Part shown: one piece after another, positions 18,201 through 26,311 of the stretch
Layout: the number at the start of each line of letters is the position of its first letter
Position numbering within the stretch: the first letter of the stretch is position 1
Origin: DATJPR01 sp963811705
GTDB taxonomy: Bacteria > Bacteroidota > Ignavibacteria > UBA10030 > UBA6906
Assembly (NCBI GenBank): GCA_963811705.1
Contig: CAWESL010000010.1
Span: 186,001 to 250,000 of the forward strand
Direction: 5' to 3'
Length of the DNA stretch: 64,000 nucleotides
Made by a program: the position numbers and the translations under genes
The notes under the pieces: generated by a model
The model's input: only the letters and a program-made list of their open reading frames with translations
What the model was told of the DNA's origin: nothing
The model's database searches: none

Positions 18201-19030
18201 GGTTCGAGAACACGGTGGTGACGTCGGAAGCGGCGCACAGCGGAATGTCCTCGTTGAAGTTCAACCTGCCGTTCACCCGTGTCCCGCACGATGGGTACAT
18301 CGCAACACATCGGTTCATGCTCGATGGTTCCGATGCCCCACCGCTCGCCAAAGCCAACAAGGATATCAGGGCGTTGACGGCGAACGAAGGGGATGTCATC
18401 CGATTGACCGCCTGGATCAAGGCGAGCAATCTGGTGCCCGATTCCGCGGCGCTGTACCCGAACACGTGGTCGGTCGGACTGACGCCACTGTTCTTCACAG
18501 GCACAGGCAACAACCTCGGGTATTCCAACGTCGGTCCGGGACCGGACCTGATGTGGGCATTCCCGAAAGTGACGCAATTCGATTGGACGCCGTATTCGTT
18601 CGACGTCCAGGTGCCGACGGGCGTGAATGCCAAGGCACTGGAGGTGCGTCTGCATGTCTATTCACGGTTCACAGGGACCATCTACTTCGATGATCTCAGC
18701 GCTGAAGTGATCCAGACTGCGACAGGTATAGCCGCACAGCAGGGATTGCCGAAGACCTATGAACTCGAACAAAACTATCCCAACCCGTTCAACCCGTCGA
18801 CGAATGTTCAGTTCGCCGTTCCGCGGGAAAGCCGGGTGACGTTGACGATCTACAACATTCTCGGACAAAAGGTGCGGTCGCTCGTGGACGACACGCGGAG
18901 CGCCGGCCGGTTCAATGTGACCTGGGATGGCAGAGACGATCACGGAGTATCGGTGGGCACAGGGCTGTATCTCTACCGGCTCCAGGCGGGCGACATCGCT
19001 CTCGTCCGGAAAATGTTGCTGTTGAAGTAA
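15263..19030 (+). CDS. Exported triple-repeat carbohydrate-binding-like protein with T9SS sorting domain
   Basis: Protein of 1255 residues. Signal peptide at 1-24 (LVLLAVVTGSGFAQ). Three tandem modules of 366-380 residues follow, starting near residues 32, 399 and 780. Each module has two jelly-roll-like halves. The first runs from YWNATSAPTGATL to YDFWDSAG and WADDFMLYGRAG; the second runs from NDGFENTVVTSEAAHSGMSS to FTGTIYFDDL. The pattern of a bound-ligand sandwich with SLKI and YFDDL strands resembles family 4/9/22-type carbohydrate-binding modules, although no catalytic residues are evident. The last 95 residues are a T9SS type A domain (LEQNYPNPFNPST, then YNILGQKVRSLV and GLYLYRLQAG). 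GGAGG at 15251-15255 fixes the start. It sits between the LacI gene and the TonB receptor, so it is probably a surface glycan-capture protein. The DNA repeats are described separately. Confidence 0.88.
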   Translation: MRWCTTMLLVLVLLAVVTGSGFAQTTNLPTVYGFEGTQPAYWNATSAPTGATLTWATDQSRTMGHSLKIDKPSATADSASWISDNMCDIWSPINNKNVDIFVGAYVRTQGVNTNPATDDARWYIAYDFWDSAGAFIGETKLPIAQSSASSGQWLADTNAVGATILPKDAWTTIVKFVAGKNATGTVWADDFMLYGRAGQWAGQDWNTNLGVPSGWYYWLPPNGGNDGLLNDGFENTVVTSEAAHSGMSSLKFNLPFTRVPHDGYVGTRRTLLKDIGAGSVNEGDWLRISVWIKASNLVPDSAALYPNTWSVGLTPLFFTGTGNNLGYSNVGPGPDLMWQFPAVTSFDWTKYSFDVQVPTGVGAKALEARLHIYSRFTGTIYFDDLDIEKLDIPQIATIGGFEGKVPSYWNATSAPTGATLTWATDQSRTMGHSLKIDKPSATADSASWISDNMCDIWSPINNKNVDIFVGAYVRTQGVNTNPATDDARWYIAYDFWDSAGAFIGETKLPIAQSSASSGQWLADTNAVGATILPKDAWTTIVKFVAGKNATGTVWADDFMLYGRAGQWAGQDWNTNLGVPSGWYYWLPPNGGNDGLLNDGFENTVVTSEAAHSGMSSLKFDLPFNRTPHDGYVGTRRFLLDGSSAMPKLSRASGDLATLADIKEGDILRISVWIKANNLVPDSAALYPNTWSVGMTPLFFTGTGNNLGYSNVGPGPDLMWQFPPVTSFDWTRYYFDVQVPKGVGAKALEVRLHVYARFTGTIYFDDLTVEKLDIPAITGIGSFEGSKPAYWNATSAPTGATLTWATDQSRTMGHSLKIDKPSATADSASWISDNMCDIWSPINNKNVDIFVGAYVRTQGVNTNPATDDARWYIAYDFWDSAGAFIGETKLPIAQSSASSGQWLADTNAVGATILPKDAWTTIVKFVAGKNATGTVWADDFMLYGRAGQWAGQDWNTNLGVPSGWYYWLPPNGGNDGLLNDGFENTVVTSEAAHSGMSSLKFNLPFTRVPHDGYIATHRFMLDGSDAPPLAKANKDIRALTANEGDVIRLTAWIKASNLVPDSAALYPNTWSVGLTPLFFTGTGNNLGYSNVGPGPDLMWAFPKVTQFDWTPYSFDVQVPTGVNAKALEVRLHVYSRFTGTIYFDDLSAEVIQTATGIAAQQGLPKTYELEQNYPNPFNPSTNVQFAVPRESRVTLTIYNILGQKVRSLVDDTRSAGRFNVTWDGRDDHGVSVGTGLYLYRLQAGDIALVRKMLLLK
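15386..16018 (+). repeat. Long direct repeat, copy 1 of 3
   Basis: First of three 633-bp blocks inside the gene at 15263. By eye it is identical to copy 2 over its whole length. A second conserved block of about 135 bp follows at 16151-16285, separated by a diverged, length-variable segment. Confidence 0.95.
16487..17119 (+). repeat. Long direct repeat, copy 2 of 3
   Basis: Same 633-bp block, offset 1101 bp from copy 1. I see no base difference from copy 1. The linked second block is at about 17294-17428, 42 bp further from its core than in module 1 because of a 14-residue insertion. Confidence 0.95.
17630..18262 (+). repeat. Long direct repeat, copy 3 of 3
   Basis: Same block, offset 1143 bp from copy 2. 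It differs from the other copies at two bases that I could find (an A for G early on, in GCTCCAACAG, and a G for A late on, in GGTCTGTTGAAC). The linked second block is at about 18431-18565. Confidence 0.95.
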
Positions 19031-19047
19031 CACAGCAGGACTTCCGG

Positions 19048-19072
19048 GGCCGTCCGCGCGTTGCGGACGGCC
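19048..19072 (+). terminator. GC-rich hairpin between the repeat-protein gene and the TonB receptor gene
   Basis: Perfect 10-bp stem GGCCGTCCGC / GCGGACGGCC around a GCGTT loop, extended by a CCGG pair outside with a small bulge. No T-run follows. It may terminate part of the transcripts or protect the upstream mRNA 3' end, giving more of the repeat protein than of the receptor. Confidence 0.55.
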
Positions 19073-19117
19073 GCCGGATTCATACCATTCCATCTCCATT
19101 TTCTGTCGGGTGACCGT

Positions 19118-21907
19118 ATGATGCACCCACGCTCCGCCGCACAAGCGCTTATCGCCCTTCTTCTATTCATCGCCTTTCAAGCGAACGTCGTGGCCGGCAC
19201 AACAGGCAAGGTGGCGGGGAAGATCGTCGACGCGCTAACCAAGGAACCTCTTATCGGGGTGAATATCGTCATCGCGGGATCGACGATGGGGGCGTCGTCG
19301 GACATCGACGGGGAGTACTACATTCTGAATATCCCTCCGGGGACGTATCAACTCCGTGCATCCGCCGTCGGGTATACGCCGGTCTCGGTGAGCGACGTCG
19401 CGGTGAGCGTCGATCAGACCACACGGGTGGAATTCCAACTGCAATCGCGCACGGTCGAATTCAACGATGTGACGGTGACCGCGACGCGACCGATTGTGCA
19501 ACGCGACCTGACGTCGACCGAGACGTCCGTCGGGAGCGAAAAACTCTCGCGGCTGCCGGTGGAAGACGTTGCCGCCGTGGTTAACCTCCAGGCCGGCGTC
19601 GTGGACGGTCACTTCCGTGGCGGGCGCGCGAATGAAGTCAAGTACATGATCGACGGTGTCGCGGTGAACGATGTGTTCTCGGGGACTGCCTCGATGGAGG
19701 CGGAAGTCAACAGCATCGCCGAGATCCAGGTGTTGAGCGGCACGTTCAATGCCGAATACGGCGAAGCGCTCTCGGGCGTTGTAAACCAGGTTACGAAGAT
19801 CACGAGCGACAAGTATGAAGGCGAGGTATCGCTCTACACCGGAGACTATCTCAGCCCCCGGACCGATCAGTTCAAGACCATCACGAGAGACCTCCCCATC
19901 GGAGGATTCCCGGTCTTGCCGAAACAATCCTCGTTCTTCCACAATGCGTCTCCCTCGAAGCTCTACAACCTTCAGGGAAGCCTCAGCGGACCTGTCCCGT
20001 TGACGGGAGGGCTGCTGGCGTTCTACCTGTCGGGACGGCGTTATTATGACGAAGGGTACATCTACGGGCGGCGCGTGTTCAATCCGTCCGATTCGTCCAA
20101 CTTCTCCGGCAACGATCCTTCCAAGTGGCATATCGGCGCAACCGGGGACAATGCGCTCGTTCCGATGAACTATCAGGATCGCTCGACGCTGCAGGGGAAG
20201 ATCACGCTGCACACAGGTGGGGGTTCGAAGGGGATAGTCCTGAGCGGACTCTATCAACATCTCAAGTACCGCACCTACGATCCGCAGTTCCAGCTGAACC
20301 CCGACGGCGACTACACGTACTTTCAGTCAAGTTTTCTCGGGAGCGGGAGCTATACGCACGTCTTCAACGAATCGATGTTCATGGACGTCACCGGATCGAT
20401 CTTCACCAGCGATTTCAAACAGTACGTCTACGCCGACCCGATCGATCCTCCGACCGACCCCGTCGGCGCGGCGGCGGCATACGTGGATCCCCGCTATGTC
20501 AAGCCCGAACGGATGCAGGATGCCGGCGCAAACGCATTTCTCACGGGCGGGACGCAGAACTGGCACTTCAACCACAACACCAGAAGCATTACGGGCAAGG
20601 TCGATTTCACCGCGCAGGTGACGCCGATCCACCAGATCAAGGCGGGTTTCGAAGGGGACTTCCACCGGCTGGAATACAAGGATTACCAGATCCACGTCGA
20701 TGCGACGACCAATTATGTCCCGTCGCTCCCGGTCCCGGGGAACTTCGATTTCAATTTCTATACCAATCGTCCCCGTCAACTTGCTGCCTACGCGCAGGAC
20801 AAGATCGAACTGTCGTACATGGTGGTGAACATCGGACTCCGGTTCGATTACTTTCAGCCCGACGGCAAGTATCTTACGATGCCGGACTCGATCGCCGGAC
20901 TTGACACGCTCAGTCCGCCCTATCCGGCAAGGTTCACGGGGACGGCGAGCGTGAAGTCGCAGTTCAGCCCGCGCATCGGCATCTCGTATCCCATCACCGA
21001 CCGCGGCGCCGTTCACTTTTCGTACGGACATTTTTTCCAGATCCCTCCGTTCGAGTTCCTGTACAAGAATCCGAATTTCAGGATCCCCCTGATTGGAACG
21101 TTCCCGGATTTTGTCGGGGCGACGATCGGGAATGCAAACCTCGAACCGCAGAGGACCACGATGTACGAGATCGGCCTCCAGCAGGAACTTGCCCCGGATC
21201 TCGGAGTAACGGTCACCGGGTATTACAAGGACATCCGCAATCTTCTCGGAATTGCCATCCATATTAAGAACGATGTGAAGAAGTACGGAGAGTACGTGAA
21301 CCTCGACTACGGGGCTGTGAAGGGATTCACCATCACCCTGGACAAACGGTTCACCAACGGCTTTGGCGCGAACATCGACTACACGCTGCAATTCGCCGAC
21401 GGAAACGCCTCCGATCCGAATGACGCCTACAACAAAGCGCAGTCGAGTCCCCCGATCGACGTCAACAAAGTGCTGGTGCCCCTGAGCTGGGATCGACGGC
21501 ATTCCCTGAACGCCACGATTACCGTGGGGACGCCCTCGGATTTCATTGCGAGTGCCGTCGGGCGTCTGGGCTCCGGGCTGCCGTATACCCCGTCGCTGGC
21601 AAACCAGCGGACCGGGCTGGAGAACAGCGACAACATGCCGATGTTCTCCCAGGTGGACCTCTACATCACGAAGTTTTTCACGTTGGGGAGCACCCATCTC
21701 TCCGTCTTCGCCAAAGTCTACAATCTGTTTGACACGGCAAACGAAATCAATGTGTTCGGCGATACGGGACGAGCAGGATACACCCTCGAGCTGACGCGGT
21801 CCCAGCAGGCCCCGCAGGGAATCAACAGTCTGCAGCAGTATTTCAGCCGTCCGGATTTTTACTCCGCGCCGCGACAGGTCATCGTCGGCGCCACGTTCGG
21901 TTTCTGA
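19118..21907 (+). CDS. TonB-dependent outer-membrane receptor with carboxypeptidase-regulatory-like domain
   Basis: Protein of 929 residues. Signal peptide at 1-27. A carboxypeptidase-D-regulatory-like beta sandwich at about 30-110 (GKIVDALTKEPLIGVNIVIA, then SDIDGEYYILNIPPGTYQLR) is typical of SusC-type and related receptors. The plug follows at about 115-230 (FNDVTVTATRPIVQ, then YMIDGVAVND and IQVLSGTFNAEYGEALSG). The remainder is a 22-strand-type barrel ending in the terminal Phe of VIVGATFGF. It should import oligosaccharides or another bulky ligand across the outer membrane using TonB energy. No SusD-like partner follows; the next gene encodes a different exported protein. ATG 19118 and ATG 19121 are adjacent; either would serve. 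There is a hairpin and a short gap after the gene at 15263. Confidence 0.93.
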   Translation: MMHPRSAAQALIALLLFIAFQANVVAGTTGKVAGKIVDALTKEPLIGVNIVIAGSTMGASSDIDGEYYILNIPPGTYQLRASAVGYTPVSVSDVAVSVDQTTRVEFQLQSRTVEFNDVTVTATRPIVQRDLTSTETSVGSEKLSRLPVEDVAAVVNLQAGVVDGHFRGGRANEVKYMIDGVAVNDVFSGTASMEAEVNSIAEIQVLSGTFNAEYGEALSGVVNQVTKITSDKYEGEVSLYTGDYLSPRTDQFKTITRDLPIGGFPVLPKQSSFFHNASPSKLYNLQGSLSGPVPLTGGLLAFYLSGRRYYDEGYIYGRRVFNPSDSSNFSGNDPSKWHIGATGDNALVPMNYQDRSTLQGKITLHTGGGSKGIVLSGLYQHLKYRTYDPQFQLNPDGDYTYFQSSFLGSGSYTHVFNESMFMDVTGSIFTSDFKQYVYADPIDPPTDPVGAAAAYVDPRYVKPERMQDAGANAFLTGGTQNWHFNHNTRSITGKVDFTAQVTPIHQIKAGFEGDFHRLEYKDYQIHVDATTNYVPSLPVPGNFDFNFYTNRPRQLAAYAQDKIELSYMVVNIGLRFDYFQPDGKYLTMPDSIAGLDTLSPPYPARFTGTASVKSQFSPRIGISYPITDRGAVHFSYGHFFQIPPFEFLYKNPNFRIPLIGTFPDFVGATIGNANLEPQRTTMYEIGLQQELAPDLGVTVTGYYKDIRNLLGIAIHIKNDVKKYGEYVNLDYGAVKGFTITLDKRFTNGFGANIDYTLQFADGNASDPNDAYNKAQSSPPIDVNKVLVPLSWDRRHSLNATITVGTPSDFIASAVGRLGSGLPYTPSLANQRTGLENSDNMPMFSQVDLYITKFFTLGSTHLSVFAKVYNLFDTANEINVFGDTGRAGYTLELTRSQQAPQGINSLQQYFSRPDFYSAPRQVIVGATFGF

Positions 21908-21930
21908 CCTCGCAGTTCAGGAGGAGTCCT

Positions 21931-24900
21931 ATGCATTATGTAGGAAGTTCGAGCGACAATTCCGCGACACCCGGCGGGGTGTTGAACGCATCCCGCCCGC
22001 GGGGATCCGGCTCAGCCCTCCGGCGCATCCTGAGCGTGCTCCCCGTGGTGTTGTTGCTCCTGGCCGGAACAGCCGCATCCCAGCGATTGGTCGACAAGAA
22101 CAAGGGATCCCTCTATGAAGTGAAGAAGGGATTCATGGACGGAAATCTTGTCGGGACCGTGTACTATAATTACGGAGAAGTGGCCGACTGGCAGAACGAA
22201 CCATCGCGCAGCGGGGTGTGGCCGAAGGGGACAAATCACACGTACGTTGACGGGGTGGCGGTGATCGTGCAGGCCGAGGCGCATGATGCCGCGGGCAACA
22301 CCTTCCATCCACTCGAGACCAACTACTACGAATATGTCCGGAAGGATGTCGCAACGGGAAATCCGTACGGGTGGGAGCCCCTCCCCAATTATGCCGCACG
22401 CTACCAATCGAGTCCGGCGCAAAGCAGCGACCCGGGAACCTGGCCGGCCCACTGGCCCGACAGGGGATCGGATTGGGACGGGTACTGGAACGGCTTTTTC
22501 GGCAAAGGAGTGTTCAACGCGGACCTTGAGTCGTACTTTGTGTTCGACGACAATGCCGATCGGGACTACATCATCAAGAACCATTTCTATCCTGATGCGC
22601 AGGACACGACCCGCGGCGGTCTTGGGATGCAGGTGCACGCCCGCGGCTTTCAGTGGTCACAGGTTCTCGCGGAAGATGTGATCTTCTGGCTCTATGAGAT
22701 CACGAACATGGGGACCACCAACTATGCCAAGACGCTTTTCGCGCAGTACGTCGACTGGGGAATCGGCGGTCACGACAATTCTTCGAACAATGCCGGGAGC
22801 TATGACAAAGTTCTCGGGATTTCGTATGCATGGTCCACCGTGGCATTCGGCAACCCCGGCAATTGGAGTCCGGTCGGGTACGCAGGATATGCGTTTCTGG
22901 AAAGCCCGGGGATCTCGGATGACAATATTGACAACGACCAGGACGGGTTGACGGATGAGCGTCGGGACAACGATGCGCATGTGTTCATCACGAGTCCGTT
23001 TCAGGATCCGTTTCTCCGGGATGCGCAGTCCGACACGGCACGCTTCAGCAAATTCTACGGGTATTCCTGGAAACCTCACTGGGACGCCGACGAGAACTGC
23101 AACTGGAGAACGTTCACCGATCTAAACGGCAACGGGAAATGGGATCCGGGAGAACCGCTCAACGATGACGTCGGGACCGACGGTCTCGGGCCGTTTGACG
23201 CCGGGTATCCCGGCCCCGACCCGGATGGTTCTGAAGGCGACGGCAAACCGGAACAGGGCGAACCGAACTTCGGGATTCTCGACAAGGACGAGTCGGACCA
23301 GCTCGGCCTGACGGGCTTCATCCTCTCTGCAGTCCACACGTACGATCTCAATAACGATGAGCGCAACTGGACAGCGCTCTCATCGGCTCCCGCGCCGCCC
23401 GATCAGCAGCCCCCGCTGATCGGCGTGAACCTCGCGAACCATTTCTCGAGCTACATGTTCCACATGAACGGGCGAACGACTTACAGCGCGCAAACCGGCA
23501 CGCTGCAGCAGACGGGCGAGACCGAACGGTTTTCGATGGCGCTGATCTTCGGGCTCGACGTCAGCGATTTGTTCCGGCGCAAGCGCACCGTCCAGCAGAT
23601 CTACAACGCCAGTTACCGCTTCGCGAAGCCTCCGGACAAGCCGATCGTGAAGGCGATTGCGGGTGACGGACGGGTCACGCTGTACTGGGACGATCGTGCG
23701 GAAAAAACCTACGACGCATTCTATCAAAAGTACAATTTCGAAGGATACAAGGTCTACCGGAGTACGGAAGCGAACTTCCTCGAGACGCAAATCATCACCG
23801 ACGCATACGGCAAACCGACCTTCCGGAAACCGATTGCCCAATTCGATCTTGCCGACGGGATCACAGGGCTTCACCCGATCGACGTCAACGGCGCGCTGTT
23901 TTATCTTGGCGACGACAGCGGGCTTTCTCATTCGTTCGTCGATTCCACCGTGCAAAACGGCCAGGTCTACTACTATGCGGTGACCGCGTACGATCAGGGG
24001 TTCTATACGACAAACATCACGGGCCAGGCCCTTGGCATCCCGCCGTCCGAGACCTCGAGCATCATCCAGGTTGACGTCAACGGGAAGGTCATCAAAGCCG
24101 ATGTAAACACTGCGGTGGTCACGCCGAGCTCACCCGCGGCGGGATATATCATTCCGAAGGGGATCGGCGTTGTCGGGACGGGCCCCGGAACGGGAACCGC
24201 GGCTGCAAACATCATCGATCTCGATTCGCTGCCGGACAACCATAATTTCAAAGTGGAGTTTATCGACTCGGCCGCGTTTCACGACAACCCTAATCCGTTC
24301 TATCGTCTGGTGGATCAGACAACGCGTTACACCGTGATCCCCATGACGAAATTGACCGGCTCCCAGCTTGTCTCGCCGGTGATTCGCGGATTCAATCTCG
24401 TGATTAACAACAATCAATATGTCACGATCAACCCGCAGAAGACCGGGTGGGTCAAAGGGAACAGCAATTACATCGTCCAGGTAGGATTTGATTCGCGGTA
24501 TGCTCCCGCCTATCAAACGCGCAGGGTCAACTATCCTGCGGATTTTGAGATCACGCTGACGGCGAAAGGACAGGGCGACCCGTCGTTCCCGAAATCCAGT
24601 TTCTCGGGACCTGAACCGTCGAACGTCGTGATCAAGAATCTCACCGAGGACAAGGATCACGTACAGTTCATCTTCCAGAACCTTTCTCCGGATTCGTCGT
24701 TCGACGCAGGCGACGCGGTCTTTATTGTGTACGGTGATTCTGCCGGCCAGCCGGCGACGGATTTCCCGTCGTCCCACAAATCGTGGTCGGTGTCGCTCAT
24801 CAAGGACACGACGATCGCCGATGCGCTCCAGCGTCCGCCGCAGCCCGGTGACGTCTTCCGGATCGTGACGACGAAACCGTTCCGGACGGGAGAGTCCTTC

Positions 24901-25263
24901 TCCTTTGCGACCGAGGCGCCGCGATTTGATCCTACGAAGGCCAAATCGGACTTGAACAACATCGCCGTTGTCCCGAATCCTTACGTCGGCGCGGCTTCCT
25001 GGGAACCGGCGTCGACGAGCGTCGGGAGAGGGAATCGCCTGATCTATTTCATTCATTTGCCGCAGCGATGCACCATACGGATCTACACGATCAGCGGCCG
25101 GTTGGTGCAGACGCTGGAACACAACAGCGCCTTCAATGACGGACAGGAACCGTGGGACCTGTCGTCGCGCGACGGCATGGATATCGCTTTCGGCATCTAC
25201 GTATTTCAGGTCGACGCTCCGGGGATCGGGACGAAGATCGACCGGTTCGCCATTTTGAAGTAG
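21931..25263 (+). CDS. Large exported protein with Ca-binding-like loops, FN3-like region and C-terminal sorting-like domain
   Basis: Protein of 1110 residues. An unusually long N-terminal leader (about 27 polar residues) precedes the hydrophobic signal SVLPVVLLLLAGTAASQ. Residues 50-500 are rich in aromatic residues and Gly. Asp-rich loops (DDNIDNDQDGLTDERRDND and DLNGNGKWDPGE, then PGPDPDGSEGDGKPE) resemble calcium-binding thrombospondin-3/dockerin-like loops. An FN3-like region lies near 570-700 (KAIAGDGRVTLYWDDRAEKT, then YKVYRSTEANF). The end (NIAVVPNPYVGAASWEP, then IRIYTISGRLVQTLEHN and GIYVFQVDAPG) is a FlgD-like/T9SS-type domain variant. AGGAGGAG at 21918-21925 fixes the start. It follows the receptor by 23 bases and may be its surface partner in place of SusD. 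Confidence 0.87.
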   Translation: MHYVGSSSDNSATPGGVLNASRPRGSGSALRRILSVLPVVLLLLAGTAASQRLVDKNKGSLYEVKKGFMDGNLVGTVYYNYGEVADWQNEPSRSGVWPKGTNHTYVDGVAVIVQAEAHDAAGNTFHPLETNYYEYVRKDVATGNPYGWEPLPNYAARYQSSPAQSSDPGTWPAHWPDRGSDWDGYWNGFFGKGVFNADLESYFVFDDNADRDYIIKNHFYPDAQDTTRGGLGMQVHARGFQWSQVLAEDVIFWLYEITNMGTTNYAKTLFAQYVDWGIGGHDNSSNNAGSYDKVLGISYAWSTVAFGNPGNWSPVGYAGYAFLESPGISDDNIDNDQDGLTDERRDNDAHVFITSPFQDPFLRDAQSDTARFSKFYGYSWKPHWDADENCNWRTFTDLNGNGKWDPGEPLNDDVGTDGLGPFDAGYPGPDPDGSEGDGKPEQGEPNFGILDKDESDQLGLTGFILSAVHTYDLNNDERNWTALSSAPAPPDQQPPLIGVNLANHFSSYMFHMNGRTTYSAQTGTLQQTGETERFSMALIFGLDVSDLFRRKRTVQQIYNASYRFAKPPDKPIVKAIAGDGRVTLYWDDRAEKTYDAFYQKYNFEGYKVYRSTEANFLETQIITDAYGKPTFRKPIAQFDLADGITGLHPIDVNGALFYLGDDSGLSHSFVDSTVQNGQVYYYAVTAYDQGFYTTNITGQALGIPPSETSSIIQVDVNGKVIKADVNTAVVTPSSPAAGYIIPKGIGVVGTGPGTGTAAANIIDLDSLPDNHNFKVEFIDSAAFHDNPNPFYRLVDQTTRYTVIPMTKLTGSQLVSPVIRGFNLVINNNQYVTINPQKTGWVKGNSNYIVQVGFDSRYAPAYQTRRVNYPADFEITLTAKGQGDPSFPKSSFSGPEPSNVVIKNLTEDKDHVQFIFQNLSPDSSFDAGDAVFIVYGDSAGQPATDFPSSHKSWSVSLIKDTTIADALQRPPQPGDVFRIVTTKPFRTGESFSFATEAPRFDPTKAKSDLNNIAVVPNPYVGAASWEPASTSVGRGNRLIYFIHLPQRCTIRIYTISGRLVQTLEHNSAFNDGQEPWDLSSRDGMDIAFGIYVFQVDAPGIGTKIDRFAILK

Positions 25264-25288
25264 GACGCTGTCCTGGGAGCCCCGTGTC

Positions 25289-26308
25289 ATGAAACCGAGA
25301 TTCTGCCTGCTGGCCGCACTCCTCCTCGTGCCGGTTGCGCTTCAGGCGCAAACCAAAACCGGTACTGCTGCTGCAACGTTCCTGGAGATCCCCGTTGGCG
25401 CGAGAGGCATTGCCCTCGGCAGCGCGTTTGTCAGCCTCGCGAATGACGCGACGAGTCTGTACTGGAATGCGTCCGGTATCGCGCGCCTCCCGCAAAACGA
25501 AGCGCTGGTGTCGCACACAACCTGGATTGCCGGGACCAGTCTGGACTTTGCGGGATTGGTCCTTCCGATCGCCTCCTTCGGTACGCTCGGGTTGAGTTTC
25601 ACGCAGCTCTCCATGGGCGACATGAAAGTGCGGACCGTCGAGTTGCCCGAAGGGACAGGCGAATATTTCAGCGCGTCAGACCTTGCAATCGGCCTGAGCT
25701 ACGCGCGGGCGCTCAGCGACCGGTTCTCGATCGGCTTCACCGGGAAATATATTCAGGAGTCGATCTGGCACGAGACCGCATACGCCATGGCGATCGACGT
25801 TGGCACGTCGTTCAAGACCGACCTGTTCGGAGGGATGATCATCGGGGCATCGCTGTCGAATTTCGGAACCTCCATGCAGCTTGCCGGACGCGATGCGCGG
25901 CAGTTCGTCCGCATCGACCCGACGAAACAGGGATCCACCGATCAGATCCCCACCGACATCGAATTCAATTCCTGGAATCTTCCCCTCCTGTTCGAGATCG
26001 GTGTGTCGGCGGTCCCGATCAAATCCGATGAGTTTTCGTTGGCCGTCGCCGTTGATGCATTGCACCCGAGCGACTATATTGAAACGGTGAACGCGGGGGC
26101 CGAGCTCTCCTTCCGTGATTTCCTTTATATCCGCGCGGGGTACAATTCCATTCGCGATCCGGAGTCCGAAGGAGGCCTCAGTCTGGGATTCGGCGTGACA
26201 TCCGCGCTGTTCTCGGCGTCGGCGTTGAAAGTCACCTTCGACTATGCGTACCGGGACATGGGAAGATTGGAGAACATTCAGGTCATTTCCGTCGGGGTGG
26301 CCTTCTAG
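25289..26308 (+). CDS. PorV/PorQ-like outer-membrane beta-barrel protein
   Basis: Protein of 339 residues. Signal peptide at 1-20 (LLAALLLVPVALQAQ). The start of the mature protein, FLEIPVGARGIALGSAFVSL followed by ATSLYWNASGIA, is the conserved N-terminus of the PorV/PorQ (UPF0164, FadL-like) family. Alternating hydrophobic strands continue to a terminal Phe (VISVGVAF), as in barrels inserted by BAM. PorV homologues in T9SS organisms shuttle cargo to the attachment complex; in this locus it more likely serves the adjacent exported proteins or forms a porin. It follows the gene at 21931 by 25 bases on the same strand. The family is firm, the role inferred. Confidence 0.88.
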   Translation: MKPRFCLLAALLLVPVALQAQTKTGTAAATFLEIPVGARGIALGSAFVSLANDATSLYWNASGIARLPQNEALVSHTTWIAGTSLDFAGLVLPIASFGTLGLSFTQLSMGDMKVRTVELPEGTGEYFSASDLAIGLSYARALSDRFSIGFTGKYIQESIWHETAYAMAIDVGTSFKTDLFGGMIIGASLSNFGTSMQLAGRDARQFVRIDPTKQGSTDQIPTDIEFNSWNLPLLFEIGVSAVPIKSDEFSLAVAVDALHPSDYIETVNAGAELSFRDFLYIRAGYNSIRDPESEGGLSLGFGVTSALFSASALKVTFDYAYRDMGRLENIQVISVGVAF

Positions 26309-26311
26309 GCA

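Noticed and set aside
20327..21697. 456-residue minus-strand open frame
   Set aside because: Antisense to the TonB receptor gene.
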